DNA of 64,000 nucleotides from Entomortierella parvispora (Eukaryota; Mortierellomycota; Mortierellomycetes; Mortierellales; Mortierellaceae), in assembly GCA_963573315.1 (NCBI GenBank), contig OY752144.1, forward strand, positions 2,288,501-2,352,500. Reading direction: 5' to 3'. Below the pieces are notes generated by a model that was given only the letters and a program-made list of their open reading frames with translations, did not search any database and was not told the DNA's origin. Shown here piece by piece: positions 10,790 to 23,432 of this stretch (position 1 is the first letter of the stretch; each line of letters starts with the position of its first letter). Position numbers and translations under genes: made by a program.

Positions 10790-11242
10790 ATAAAAGGAAG
10801 GTACGACAGAAAGAAGCGTGTGGTTACGGGACAAACTGCAACGAACGTAGAAGAATAAAAAATGTTTGGGCTTTTGGAGTCGGTCAAGGCACAGAACAAG
10901 CCAGGTCCTATTGAAATTTGGAACACAGTACCTTGTTCTATCATTTCGTTCATGGGCTGACATAGGAATGATCCCACTACAGCCGCCTAGATCTGTTACA
11001 CTGACGATATAAAAGTGTGTTCCAGTAGTGGATAAAGCGATCGTCACTCATCTGGCAATCGGGCGACAACATTAGAGTCATTACTGTGCCCGATCAATCG
11101 CGCTCCTTCTTTACACGCGATGAGCGGACTTGAGGTTCAGTTAAACTAAGGAATTCATTGATCTTCATCCTCCTTCCGGAGGAGTACTGAAGAGAAAAAA
11201 AGCTGCTATGTACAATAAACCCTAAACCCAAAGGAGAGCTTT
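10790..11242. other. Convergent intergenic region
   Basis: Shared 3' region between the metallo-hydrolase (+) and the chorismate-lyase-fold gene (-). It contains A-rich stretches with AATAAA-like signals. No coding feature was recognised. Confidence 0.4.
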
Positions 11243-12081
11243 TTACTTGTCCTCGGGATTGGGGTTGACCCAAGTCAGTTGGTCATCCTCGCCCATTTCG
11301 ACATCCCAGGAGATGTCCTCGACAGGCAAATCCAGCCAGCTATCGGCCGAGAGCGAGGAGGGGAAGACTTCGAGCAATCGGCAATCCACTCCAGGGATCC
11401 TCAACGAGTACTCGCGCCAGAAGGTCTTGGAGGTCCTTCCCAGGCCATGAAGCTCAAACGAAGGCAACTTGTCCAGGTACCGAAAGATCTGTCCAATACC
11501 CACGCCCTTATTGACAATCAGATCATAAACCTTGGGATCCTTGACCAACACCTGAGATTTGGCGTTGCAAAAGACTTTTTCGTTACACAACAGATCCACC
11601 TCACGTTGGAATCGGGCCAAAACTGAAACGGCCTTGTCATCCTCTGTCAAGTCAACCTTCTGGTTCTCTAGGATCTTGACGGTCACCGTCTTGTTGAAGT
11701 AAGCACTGATCAACCGCTGGAGGTTGCCGTTGGCGGTGAGAAGCATGCGCTCAAACCCCGTGAAACCGTCCGGCAAAGACAATGTTGTGTCCCTATTGGA
11801 CATTTCATGCAAAAAGGAACATGGCGTGGTGTTTAGCAGGGATGATTTGTACCGAATGGTTTCCCCAAGAAAACACAAGGAGACAGAGCAATATAAATTC
11901 TGTGTTCGGAATAACGGAATGTTTCCCAGCAATCAAAACGGCGAGGGACCACATGTGTGGGTGGATTGGAAGGGCGACAAGGGAATGGGCCATACCTCTT
12001 GGACATGATATCACCATAGTGGCCAGGAACCTTGACAATTGGGGGACTTGGGGAACGACCGAACATGGTTGGCTGGGGCAT
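11243..12081 (-). CDS. Chorismate-lyase-fold (UbiC/DUF98-like) protein
   Basis: Two exons on the minus strand, 12081-11996 and 11792-11243, give 211 residues. The junction falls inside an arginine codon (MSK|R|DTTLSL). The pattern follows bacterial chorismate pyruvate-lyase UbiC and DUF98 proteins: a first strand-helix unit (LLTANGNLQRLISAYF, 46-61), a QREVDLLC strand with R92 at the position of UbiC Arg76, a glycine-rich helix start (GVGIGQIFRYL, 125-135), and FWREYSL...LLEVFP with E170 at the position of UbiC Glu155. In bacteria the enzyme splits chorismate to 4-hydroxybenzoate and pyruvate for ubiquinone. Fungi are not generally thought to use it, so the substrate here is unknown. The assignment rests on motif spacing alone. 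No targeting signal is obvious. Confidence 0.55.
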
Positions 12082-13567
12082 GGTAGCGTGGGAGAGTTGG
12101 AGAGGTATTGGAGGTGGAGAAAAGAAGACAGGAAGAGAAGGTTGGCAGTCGAGAAAAAGAAGAAGAAAAAGAAAAAAAAAGGCAGAACGAGAAAAAGAAA
12201 GCAAAGCTATAAATGCTATGGAAACAGCTTTTGCATGCAGCACGTCAAGGGAGAGATAAAGGGACTGATGTGAAGAAGGAATAGTGAATGATGGGAGATG
12301 CATTCACAGGCTGATCAAAAAGAACGCAGGAAAGGAAAGGAACGGGAAAACGGCGGTCACGTCGCCACCAATTTTTTTTTTTTGGATGTTCCTGTTCCTG
12401 TCCCTGTCTGCCGCCATGAATGTTCTGTGCGCAAAAGTTGTCGAACGACGCGTGCCTGCCTATCCTCCGTCCATTCTTCCATCAGAAAAAACGTCCTTGT
12501 TACAGCCTACACATGCAACATGCATGGTGCTTTGCTTCCTGCAGTGGCCTCTCTCTCAATTGCTTTCCCCCTCTCTGCTTCTCTCCTCCCCCCTAACCCT
12601 GTTCCATGCCAGCCTGCTCCAAAGGCTCAACGTGCAGCAGTTGCGGTAATAATATCTTTTTCGTGTCTTTGCTCGCTCTTGTCCGGACAATTGTCTCCGC
12701 CGGCTTGGACTTGGTTGCTCTCCCAGTTTGTTTTTTTGCTCAGGTTGGGTCTGGTTTCGTCTGTTTTACTTTTATCTGCAAAACAAGAGCTCACCCCCAC
12801 CCGTTGGCTCCTATCTGAAGCGGTGCGCGGTACATTGAGATCCACTTGACTTATCGATGTCCCTACCGCGTCGACGGAAGAATCGAAAAAAAGAACCAAG
12901 AGACGAAAAAACACAAAAAAACGTTGGGAATGGCGGGGGGAAAGAACATCCGCTTCCTTGCTCGTTTTTTGCCGCGCTGCACTTCATTTCCGCCGATGAA
13001 CAGGCGACGACCTTCCCTGTGTTTCCCGCCGGTATCTGTCCGGTACTGCATGTGCTCTGTCCAGTGCCCAAGAGCTCACAACCCAAAGCATTTTCTCCCT
13101 GTTGTCTTTGTTTTATTTTCATTTCACCAAACAAAGAGAAGAATGAATTCCTCTGTGGACAGGGGGTGAGTTTCGTGCTCGCGTCTTTCCACTCCCTGCG
13201 AACCATGGTCCCAATCCGACTGTCAATGCCAACTGCGTCTTTGCATCACTACATCCTTCCAGCATGGCCCATTTGCCATGACTAAGGGTCTACTTGGTCC
13301 CTTCTCCTCATTCCTCCCTCGGTCCGTTGCCGTCCCCTCCTTCTCTTCCTCCACAACGTCGCATTCAAACCACTCTTTCATTACCGACTGCACACAAACC
13401 GTTCCCGCCATTCCTCCTTCCTAACCTCACCCTGACCCACTACCCGCCATTGACACGTCCCATTGCCACCTCTTCCTTCCATTGTCTGTATTGCCGCGTC
13501 TTCTCTCTGCTTTCCTTGTTTTTCTGACTTTTTCCCTCTTGCCCCCTACTTTTTTCTTTGGAACAAC
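12082..13567. other. Intergenic: two divergent promoters
   Basis: About 1.5 kb between the divergent chorismate-lyase-fold and DYRK kinase genes. It is purine-rich at 12105-12210, next to the former, and strongly C/T-rich at 13290-13560, next to the latter, matching the pyrimidine-rich leaders seen elsewhere in the window. Several open frames in between lack any protein-like feature. Confidence 0.4.
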
Positions 13568-16500
13568 ATGGATTTCGAGTATCAGCACCAACGGTTCGAA
13601 CCCAATCCTCGGCCGTCTTCCTTCCACTTTGCTTCTTTTGCTTCAACATCAGCTCCAGAAACGTCCACCAGGCGTAAATCCTCCTATCTTGCACCAAGGA
13701 CACCGCCCCCAATGCCGTCTCTTTACTACTCTGAGCAGTATCAACAACAACTGTTACTGCAACAGCAACAGCAACAACACTTTGAAGCTCAGCAACAACT
13801 CTTCCAGCAGTACTCCCAGGGTCAAAATCCATTTCATTCACAGCAGCTTCAGTATCAGAGTCATAGCTTTCAACCACAAGAACAACCAGTACAGCAACAT
13901 GACCAGTACCTGGATGATCAGCAAAAGCTGCAGCACCAACGTCTGCAATGGCAGCAGCCTCAAGGCAAGCGATTCAGCCAATATCAGCGGCAGACTGAAG
14001 AGAATGGATCGATGGACCTGGACCCGATCCATCTTACTCCTGAGCGTGCACCTCGGACGCATGTTTCCTCTCGAAGCAAACCACCCATGCGCAGGACCTC
14101 GAACCGAGCGCGCAAGTCACATTCTTCCTCAATCACAATGCCACCCCCAGAAGCACTCGTCCCGGCATTGGCAACCGTGAATCCACCTGTGTACAGCTCG
14201 GTCGCGTTCGAACCTTTGACTCTCTCTCCACAAGCTCAGTACATGGATCAGAGCTCTTTTCCGTTTCAACCGGCGCCCGACCTTGAACTCCAGCAACGAC
14301 AGCTACAACAACAGCAGCAACAATTGCAGGTGCAAGAGCAACAAATGCAGTATCAGCAACAACTACAACAACAACAATATCAGTCGTTCTACACTGCCTC
14401 GTCCGCTGCCACCGCCACAGACCTACTGACGTCTCTTGGCAACGGTCATCGGACGTCCCAGTTCATGGACGACCGACAGGCCACTATTATCCCGACGACG
14501 ACATCTCGGAGTAAAAGACCCAAAAGTCTTGCTGCACATGATGTGCAGGTTGAGTCGACAGAAGCCACTGGGACAGAACAAGAACATGGTCGTAAGTTGT
14601 GCATCTCTACTGCGTTTTTTATTTCCTTCGTTTTTTTACTTTATATGCGATTGCATTTGCCTACGATCGGGCTGCTTACACAACTGCCGCCACCAAACAC
14701 AAAGAAAAAATGGGGACAGGACGCAAAGACTTTTGAACAAGACCCTGGCAAACACGGTCATCTGGTACTCTGCATGCGAGGTGAAGCCACCTTTCTTCCC
14801 TGCTTCTCTTCTTGCCTGCCCCCTTTACCAAAAAAACACACAGTCCACATCCACACGTATCCTTTCCTTCCCGCGTGCGCAGCCTAGAGAACCAGGAAAA
14901 GGGGAGAGAAGAAACTGGAGCAAAGAGCGAAGGAGAGCTATGAGAAAAGGGGCGATCATGATGGAGATGCGATGGTGAACAAGCGTGGTGGGGTGTTGTT
15001 GTGTGTGGAGAAGGAGGTGGGGGGGATCAATATTAGTGTCCATTGAGAAGCTTTGGGGGACATGGCTGTGGTGGCTAGACCACTTCTGCCTGTTGTATTG
15101 GATCGGCAGCAGCAGCAAGGCAAACAAGGAGGTTCGGTCAAAACGGAATTGTGCTGGACAGGGATGGTCAACTTGCAGCGACTACTCTCTTGACCTTTTG
15201 CGGCGTTGCATGGGTGCATGGGTCGGCGTGGACGCACCGTGTGCGAGGGTTTCCTTGACTCCCTCTCCCTCTTGCTCTTCCCCCCCTCCTCCTGCACTCG
15301 CAGACACGCCCTCGTTCATTTGTCGCTGCCCGTTGTCATAAACGACTCTCCCCCAGGGACAAGGACGACGTCTACAGCTCAAGGAAACGGCCATTCGCTC
15401 GCCTTGGACGAATGAATCGTAAATGAATGATCGAACGAATGTCGCCCCCTCCCCTCCCTCCTCTCTCTCTTTCTCTCTTCTCTCTCTCTTCCTGCACTCG
15501 CCCATCGTTTTCTCTCCCCTATTTCGACCATTGCTGTCGTGTCCAATACCTTGGCAGTGCTTGTGGGCAGTGAATGCCTTTGCCCCCTTCCCTCTCTCCC
15601 TCTCTCCCTCTCATTCACTCTCGCCTCCTCATTCCTTGCTTCTGCCATTTCCTTTTTACCATCCTTTCGCTTTTTCTCTCCGACTCTACTCGGACCACTC
15701 TCTCGAGCACTCTATTCCAATTACAGTTGGGGTACTTACTGCTTCTGACGTCTGTGGGGATCGGCGCGCTTTTTTCGTTGACCGGAAACCTGACCGACGC
15801 GCGTTGATGTTGACCAACTAGCATTGCAATTAGAATATCGGGCAGAAAACAGTCGAGAAAACGTGTCTGTTCAGTCCTCACGGCATTCCATCATCCCCCA
15901 GGTACCCGACGCCTGGGTTCATCTGCAGCAGCAGCAACAACAACAATTTCAGGAGGCCTATTACCAACAGCAGTATCATCAACAACTCCAAGAAGAGTCC
16001 TACCTGCAACAGCAACAGCAACAGCAACTCAACCCGACAAAGAGCCTCTCTGCCCGCTCTAGCTTCCACGAACTACAGTCAACACCTCACTCGCAACATC
16101 ATCTAGGCGAGGAGAGCTATCGACAGCAGCAACAGCAGCAACACCATCCTCAGTGGCAACAATTTTCTTCTTTGCAGGTCCAGCAGTCCATTGAAGTGAC
16201 CCATCCTTCGTACAGGACGCCAACTCAGGGCTCTGGTCTGCCGTCGTCGAATCACCATAGTCAAAACATGGGGTAAGAATAGATGCACTGCTGGATACGC
16301 ATTAACTGATGGACCCACAACAAAGAATGGGCGATTGCGTTTCGGGCTTGGGCTTTTTCACGCACGATGACAAAGCGCCCAAGAAATCCAAAGCCAAAGA
16401 AAAGAAGAGGCTAGAATAAGTCTCCATCGCATGGCCGTCGGTCTGTGTCATGTGAGCATGTGAGGCTCTTTGCTGGTGGTTAATGTTGTGCGACCGTCAG

Positions 16501-19500
16501 AGAGCCACCTGGTCTTCTTTGACCAACCCGTGGTGCAGCCATCGATAATGCAGACAACACGACATCACAAACGCTGTGCCACAAGGGTCAGGCCCACAAA
16601 GTTCTCGCGACAGAGAAAGGGGAAAGAAGAAAGACTAACCCTTTATTGCTTGTGTCATTCTATAGCTTGGACTTTACAATGTCCCCAAATCCTCCCTCAA
16701 CACCTTTATCGACTTCGCTCTCAGGTGGCTCGCCGCTGACATCTCTCACCACACCCATGAGCTCTGGCAGGAGCAGTTCAGGCAACTACCAGCAGCACCA
16801 CTCCCAGAAAGTGGCGTCTGTCCAGACCAATGCTTCTGGCTCCACCACCCATGTACGGAAGAAGTCGTTCACGTCAGGACCCATTACATATGCAACTCCA
16901 TCTGAGCTGTCGCCCATGGTGGCTCAAATTGGCTCACCAATGTCATCACCGTATGGGTCGCCTTCGAAATACAGCTCCAGCTACATGAGCATGATCTCGC
17001 CACGTAAAACATTCTCTTCAGACTTGCCTGCTGGTCAGCTCAAAGACAACTATAGGCGATCAGAGACATATACTGCTCTCCAGGCGCGAGTCATGCAGAG
17101 TCAGAACAGCAGTGCAACGGATCTGGAAAGCACTAGAGATTATCCGATGCGACAGCAAGAGACTATGATGCATGATCAATATTCTTTGCCGGGCACACAT
17201 CAAGATCAGGGTCACCGCGAGAAACACCAAAGGGAAAGTTTCTATGCAGCTTTGCCAAACAATCATCAGGGCGATGGCTTCAATAGCCAGATGGCTGACA
17301 GATCTTTGGAGGAACCCAAGCAACTCTCTAGGAATCACTCCAGGATAGCCTCGCCTCGACTTCAAAGCGGCATTCCGCAAGCTAGGACAAAGTCCAGGAC
17401 TAGCGTCCCAGTCACGCCATCCAATGACCAGAGAACTCGCCCAACGCCACCTCCGCGCTCTGGATCGCGAACACCGGGGGGTGGTGTAGGGGCTAACCTT
17501 CAAACAGCGATGTCGACACCTCAGCAGCCTCGGGTCCCACAGCAGTATTCGAGTGAAATTCAAGCTATTCATCGCAAATCAGCCATGGTGGTTGACGATC
17601 CAATGACCAGTTTTGTCCAACGCCCCAATAACCAGTATTCTTCCTCCCCGTCCACACCCAGTACGGAATCGGAAACGCCACAACCTATGGATAAGACGCC
17701 AGTCCCTGTAGCGGATATCACAAAGCATCTTAGCGGCTTGGAGTTTAAAGATCCAGCCTCACAAATGCATTTGCAGACCGAGTTACAGCCAAACACCCAT
17801 TTGCGGCATCCTTCCTCAAACAGCTTGATGACACCTCAACGCAGAAGTATCGTCTTTGACGTTCCACACTCTACGGGACGGTTGAATGGATCAGGAAATG
17901 GGACCGAGGTTATCTCTAGCCCTTACAGGACACGGGAAAGCTCCTCGGGAACCAAAGACTCGAGTCGTAAACGTGGAAAGGTAAGCAGACTTGGAGGGTA
18001 CACGAAGAGATCCATAAAAGAATGGCGGCTTAATATGTTTTTCAACCTGGATAGACACTCTCGGCCATGGACCCTCCAAAGGCAAAGGCTGCGCCTACCA
18101 TGTTGCCACCAATGTACATGTCTACTTCTACCAGGGCAAGCAATATCCCCTCTCCAATGACCACCAGAATATCAGGATCCAAGATTCCCAGCCCTTCAGG
18201 CGGGAGGACTACAACTCCAAAGGATGGGTCAAAGGCTAGCGCCCGGACTTTGGCGACAGCTCAGACGCCGACTCACCAGGAGGTCAAGACTATTCGGGGA
18301 GGGGCTGGTGCAGTGGACGGGACACAGCCCTTGTCCACCTCTTTGGGTATGACGACAGCCTCGCTAACTGTTGCGTCGCCTGGCAGCTCTAGTCAATCAA
18401 GACCAAGGACAAACCGGAGTTTCTCGGGTGGTGTTTTAGCAGGATCAAGCCGGCGACGATCCGCCGTTATAGATGGATCATCTGAAAACATGGATGCGGT
18501 GGTTGTCCCCGACGAACCTTTACCAAAGCAAAATTTGAAAGCAGGTATCCCAACCGCCCAAGCTCGTCATGGGGGATCAGCTCACCACCACCATTTAGCC
18601 CAACCAGAGCTGAAAAAGACGTCGGCTAGTGGCCTCCGAACCCCAACCGCCGTCAAGGACATGCGATCCTCCCCATCCAGGACTCACTCCAAAAATGCCG
18701 CAATAGCCTCGACTCCTATCAGTATCTATGGTTCCAGTCAACCCATGCCACTCTATGGTCAGGGGACGTCCCCATCGGTCTCGCAGCCGATGTATCAGTA
18801 CATGGATCCCAAGTCACCAACAAACGGATCAGGCACTCCTCCATTCCAGCCTCTCTCTCCTTACGCTGCCATGAAGATGTACTCGCCTTACCTTAGCCTA
18901 TACGAACGGGCAGAGATTGGAGAATATCCACAAGTGTACTATGTGGGACAAAATTGTCGCCAAAAGAGATCAGCCAGCATGGAGGCGAGCAATAGCAACT
19001 TTGGATTTGATGATGAGCGCGGCGACTATTTGATTGTCAACCATGACCATCTCATGTTCCGCTACGAGATTTTGGACATGCTCGGCAAGGGATCGTTTGG
19101 CCAAGTGGCAAAGTGCTATGACCACAAGACGGGAGAGTATGTGGCCATCAAGATCATTCGCAACAAGAAGCGTTTCCATTGCCAGGCTGTTGTGGAGGTC
19201 AAAATTTTGGACTGTTTGAACAAATGGGTATGTACACAATCATCTGGATATGTAGGGACTACTGGTCAGTATTTAATGACATTTTTTTTCATATATTCCA
19301 GGATCCGGATGACAAGCACAACTTGATCCGTATGACAGATAACTTTTATTTCCGCAACCATCTTTGCATTGCGTCCGAGCTGTTGTCCATCAACCTTTAC
19401 GAGTTTATTAAGAGCAACTCGTTCCAAGGATTCAGCCTCGGGCTGATCAAGCGGTTTTGCACCCAACTACTACAGTCTCTTGAGCTTTTGAGTCGACACA

Positions 19501-21044
19501 ATGTCGTTCACTGTGATCTAAAGCCAGAGGTACAAAAGCATTCTGTAGACCAGACCAGTGAGTTTGCAATGCAGTACGATATCTGTCCCACTAACAACTT
19601 GAGCAAACTCGCCTGTTTATTCTATAGAACGTCCTTCTGAAGCACCATACAAAGTCCAGCATCAAGGTGATTGATTTCGGAAGCAGCTGTCTCGAGAACG
19701 AAAAAGTATATACGTACATCCAGTCTCGATTCTATCGCTCTCCTGAGGTGATTCTGGGCATGTCGTACAATATGGCCATCGACATGTGGTCCTTGGGCTG
19801 CATTCTTGCAGAACTGTACACTGGCTACCCGTTGTTCCCAGGCGAGAATGAACAAGAACAATTAATGTGTATCATGGAGATCAATGGCCCTCCGGAGCGC
19901 TACCTTGTCGAGAAGAGTTCCCGCAAGAAGATCTTTTTTGGTAATTTACAATCGAAATATTTCTTTATTCGAGGGCATGTTTGAAGAGGGATTCTAAACT
20001 CTGTATTTGTCCTTTTTTCTCTCACCCTAGACCATAATGGAAACCCCAAGCAAGTAGTGAACTCAAAGGGCAAGAAGAGAAAGCCAAACTCGAAGACGCT
20101 GGGACAAGTGCTCAAGTGCTCGGATGTGCTTTTTCTCGACTTTATTTCCAGATGCTTAATTTGGGATCCAGAACAGCGGATGAAGCCCTTTGAGGGTCTT
20201 CAGCACGAATGGATCTCGGATGTCAAGGCCCCAGCCAGGACATTGTTCAGCCCGCCTCTTGGAGTTGCAGACACTGGATCCAGTTCGAGACGCAAGAGCT
20301 CCTTGTATGCAATCTTTTTTTTTTTTTTTTTCTGTTCTGTCCACACTGTTTTCATGACTACAATTTTCATCTCGTACTGACCTGTTTTTGTTGTGTTCTT
20401 ACAATTGTAGAGTCGTTGGTCAGCAGACTGCTTACTCTTCTAGATCAGTCAAGGTCAAGAGCGAGACAATGGACGAGAACAAGCTACCGTCGAGCAAGAG
20501 CGGGAGAACACCGACTAGTAGCAACAATGGTGCTAATGGACCGCCTCCTTCGTATTATGCAGGAACTGCAGGGATGAATGGTCTCGGTATCGGGAATGGT
20601 GTACGCATCTATGGAGGTCAAACTCTGATGGCGCCTCAAAAACAGCAACAGCAACAGCAATTGCAGCCCCCATCGTCGATTTACCCCAGCAACAACCTCT
20701 ACGGGTCAGCTTCAACCTCGACACTGGCGACCAATGGCTCAGCTGCCGCTGCTGCTGCTGCTGCTGCTGCAAATAGGAGATTGACGGTTGGGGATCTCGG
20801 ACCTATGACGTCTTCCTCGTCCACTTTTCAACCGAGAAAGAATGTCAGCAGTATGTATGTGACAGGTTCAAGCGGCAGCAATGGCAACAGCAACAGCAAC
20901 AATACTAATAGTAATAGCAGCAACGGGAGTCATAATATTCATCACCACGGGACGATTGGGGTCGCGAACGGGGCAGGATACCTGAGGCAGATGGAATCTC
21001 AGATGGCGGTGGACGATATGTCGATGAGGAGCCATCGGCGTTGA
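13568..21044 (+). CDS. DYRK-family (class II, Pom1-like) protein kinase
   Basis: Eight exons are inferred: 13568-14591, 15822-16272, 16666-17980, 18055-19227, 19302-19529, 19628-19940, 20031-20304 and 20411-21044, giving 1803 residues. The first 900 residues are disordered, with long polyglutamine tracts and Ser/Pro-rich stretches. A DYRK-homology box (about 1196-1235, [19 protein letters not shown]) precedes the kinase domain (about 1267-1570): GKGSFG 1274-1279, VAIK with K1296, HCDLKPEN with D1393, DFG at 1413-1415 and the YTY autophosphorylation motif at 1425-1427. The FFDxxGNPK and KKRKPNSK insert is typical of the DYRK2/Pom1 branch. The tail has poly-Ala and Ser/Asn runs. Class II DYRKs control polarity, cell-size signalling and protein turnover. 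Intron 1 is unusually long (1230 bp) and contains a promoter-like C/T tract, so a shorter isoform may exist. Confidence 0.88.
14592..15821 (+). other. Long first intron of the DYRK gene, possible internal promoter
   Basis: The GTAAGT donor at 14592 and the CTAG acceptor before 15822 keep frame, but at 1230 bp this intron is about ten times longer than the others here. At 15440-15500 and 15590-15650 it carries the same C/T-dense sequence that precedes several start codons in the window. No in-frame coding exon is evident inside. Confidence 0.5.
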
Positions 21045-21878
21045 GAAGGAAAGAATGTCGCACATTATTTATACATAATACCAACAGAACAGCTTATAGA
21101 TATCCAGGACTCTCGAAGGATGACACGAAAAAGGTCATTGTGCTAATATATGAGATTTCTCGATTTGTTTGTCTCTGCCATTGGTGCGTGTTGCTTGTAT
21201 CTGGGGAAAGGCAAAAGGTCCGATCCTTGTCCGATGGGGACGCGGGCTACGAATCGAATGATAATGCCGGAGTGGAGAATAAAGGTTGTGGTGTGTGAAG
21301 ATGAAAAAGGAAGGAGGGGGGGGCCAGAGGGGGGACAAAGGTGGGGAATGTAGACATGACAGGTACAGACAGGTACAGCAGAGAGGCGAGGTTGAGTTCG
21401 GGGGAGGAAGGGAGTCGCGTACTTTCGGAGGAGCCAAGAGGTGCGAATCGGGGTGGGACAGACCGACGACGAGCAGAGCAAGAAGAATACTGTATGAACC
21501 TGCTCCCAGCAGCAGCGGATGTTGCTGTGGTGCGTGCCAGTGCAGGCGAGCCCAGCAATTGGAGCAAGAGAGAGAGAAAGAGAAGGATGAAAAAGAGAGC
21601 AGCCGTGCCCTTGCTTCCCATCCCCATCCACAAACATCCACATCCACAGCGTCTGTGTGGATGCAGTCCATTCCACCGTGCCAGCTTGCAAAAAAAAAAA
21701 AAAAAAAAAAAGTTTATTGTTGTGCCCGCGGTTCCTTGTCCTTTTCGTGTGTCTTCTTTTTGCTCCTCTTTCCTCCTTTTTCTTTCCTCCTCTCTTCTCT
21801 CTTCTCTCCACTCTTTCCTTCTTTCACTCTCCACTCGTCCCGCCTCCCTCCCTCCTTCCCCCCCACAACAGCTTCAAC
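21045..21878. other. Intergenic, 3' region and CT-rich promoter of gcvH
   Basis: Contains a G-rich patch (21300-21350), a 21 bp A-run (about 21690-21711) and a dense C/T tract (21740-21865) just before the glycine cleavage H protein start. No gene is supported. Confidence 0.4.
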
Positions 21879-23193
21879 ATGTCTCTCTCTGCCTTCTCTG
21901 CCCGTCTCTTCCCCACCATGCGCCAGCAGGCCGTCGCCCGCCTCGCCGCCCCCTCCTCGACCTTTGCCCGTTTCTACTCCAGTATGTTTGACTTGAACCT
22001 GATGATCATTTCTTTTCTCTCTTTCTCCACATGGGACCCCCCGTGTCGTGCAGTGAGTCGGTCGAGCCATGGACGGGAAAGAAAAAGGGGAAAAGGACAG
22101 TTGCATGGACAGACCCTTCAAACCTCCCTGCTGGAATGGGAATTCAAGAGTGGGGCATTCGGGACGCGATTTTTTTCAGGCCTTCGGTATTCCGGGATCA
22201 CCAGGAGGACAAACCTCTTTGGGGTCTCTTTTTTTTTTTTTTTTTTTTTTTTGGGCGTAGAAACACTTGCGGGGACATGAGAAACCTTGCAAGGACGATA
22301 CAAGTAGATCGATGCGGGTCAAAAGGCACCGATCCTGGTTCCAGGGGACTCGTTTGATTTGCGCGAGCTTTTTATGATCGCGTTTAAAAGGATCGGAAGA
22401 GCCTTGCCTATCTATGAACAAAGGACGGTCGCTCTGACCCTGTTGTCAAGATCGGAAAACGGACAGCCCGATCCTTCTCTCTTTTGCACCTCCTTCAAAC
22501 AAAGAGACTAACCCACTACATTTTTTTTTTTTTTTGAAACTCGTAGCCAGATACACTCAGGAGCACGAGTGGGTCAAGATTGATAACGGTGTTGCCACCG
22601 TCGGCATCACCGACCACGCCCAGGATGCCCTTGGCGAGATTGTCTTTGCTGAGCTTGCTGAGCTCAAGGACATTGAGAAGGGTGGTATGTTTTCTTTCTT
22701 TCTTTTGATCTCCCAAGAGAGATTCCTTCTGAAAAGCAAAGGAAAAAAAAATCTCACACGCTCGCCCCCCTTCTTTTTTTTCATTTCTTCCTCTAGACAC
22801 CATTGGATCAGTCGAGTCTGTCAAGGCTGCCTCGGACATCTATGCCCCCATCACTGGAACTGTCATTGAGGTCAACTCGTTGTTGAACGACGAGCCTGCC
22901 CTCTTGAACTCTTCCCCCGAGACTGATGGTAAGCAATACTTTTTTTTTTGAAGATCTGATCTATGAAACTTGAAGTTCAGGTGCACATTTTGAGAGTCTT
23001 TCTCTCCTCCCTGAACTTGTGGTGGTGGTGGTGGTGGCGGCGACAAATCCAAAAACAAAAGACTGACTCCTTTTTTTTCCCCCTCTTTCTACCTCTAGGC
23101 TGGCTTTGCAAGATTCAGGTCAAGAACGAGGACGAGTTCAAGGAGCTCCTCAACGAGGCCGACTACAAGAAGTTCTGCGAAGAGTCCCACTAA
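21879..23193 (+). CDS. GCV3: Glycine cleavage system H protein, mitochondrial
   Basis: Four exons, 21879-21981, 22547-22684, 22797-22928 and 23099-23193, encode 155 residues. The H protein carries lipoamide-bound intermediates between the P, T and L proteins of the mitochondrial glycine decarboxylase complex. Residues 1-34 ([19 protein letters not shown] and following) are Arg/Ser/Ala-rich and lack acids, as in a mitochondrial presequence. The mature part begins near [12 protein letters not shown], a hallmark of the family. The lipoylation site is K90 in [15 protein letters not shown]. The C-terminus GWLCKIQV...YKKFCEESH is complete. The length is normal for a eukaryotic H protein. Three of the introns' ends lie next to long T-runs. 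The yeast symbol GCV3 is used by homology. Confidence 0.95.
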
Positions 23194-23432
23194 AGCTCTC
23201 GTTTCTGTCCACCCACACCTTTTCCACCGTCATGCTCGAATCATAAACGCCAACTTTTGTTCCTCTTCAGATAATGAGAACCATAAAATACTACTTTCGC
23301 ATTTCTTTTTGCATGTTATCCCTGTCTTGAGGGATAAAAAAGACTTTTTGGTTTTGATATTGTACAAGGATGAGAAAGAGCTCCCAACGCGTGCTTTGTA
23401 TATTTTTTTTTCTGTCAACGACGAAGTTTGTT
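23194..23432. other. Convergent intergenic spacer
   Basis: Shared 3' flank (239 bp) of the H-protein gene (+) and recyclin-1 (-). A/T-rich runs suitable for polyadenylation are present on both strands. Nothing else is seen. Confidence 0.4.

Noticed and set aside
13440-13877. Minus-strand frames opposite the DYRK N-terminus, rich in Val, Ala and Leu
   Set aside because: They are complements of CAG/CAA-rich polyglutamine coding sequence and of the C/T-rich leader, not genes.
21143-22421. Several frames of about 200 codons on both strands around gcvH exon 1 and intron 1
   Set aside because: They run through A-, T- and C/T-rich tracts and give low-complexity translations; the spliced H protein explains the region.
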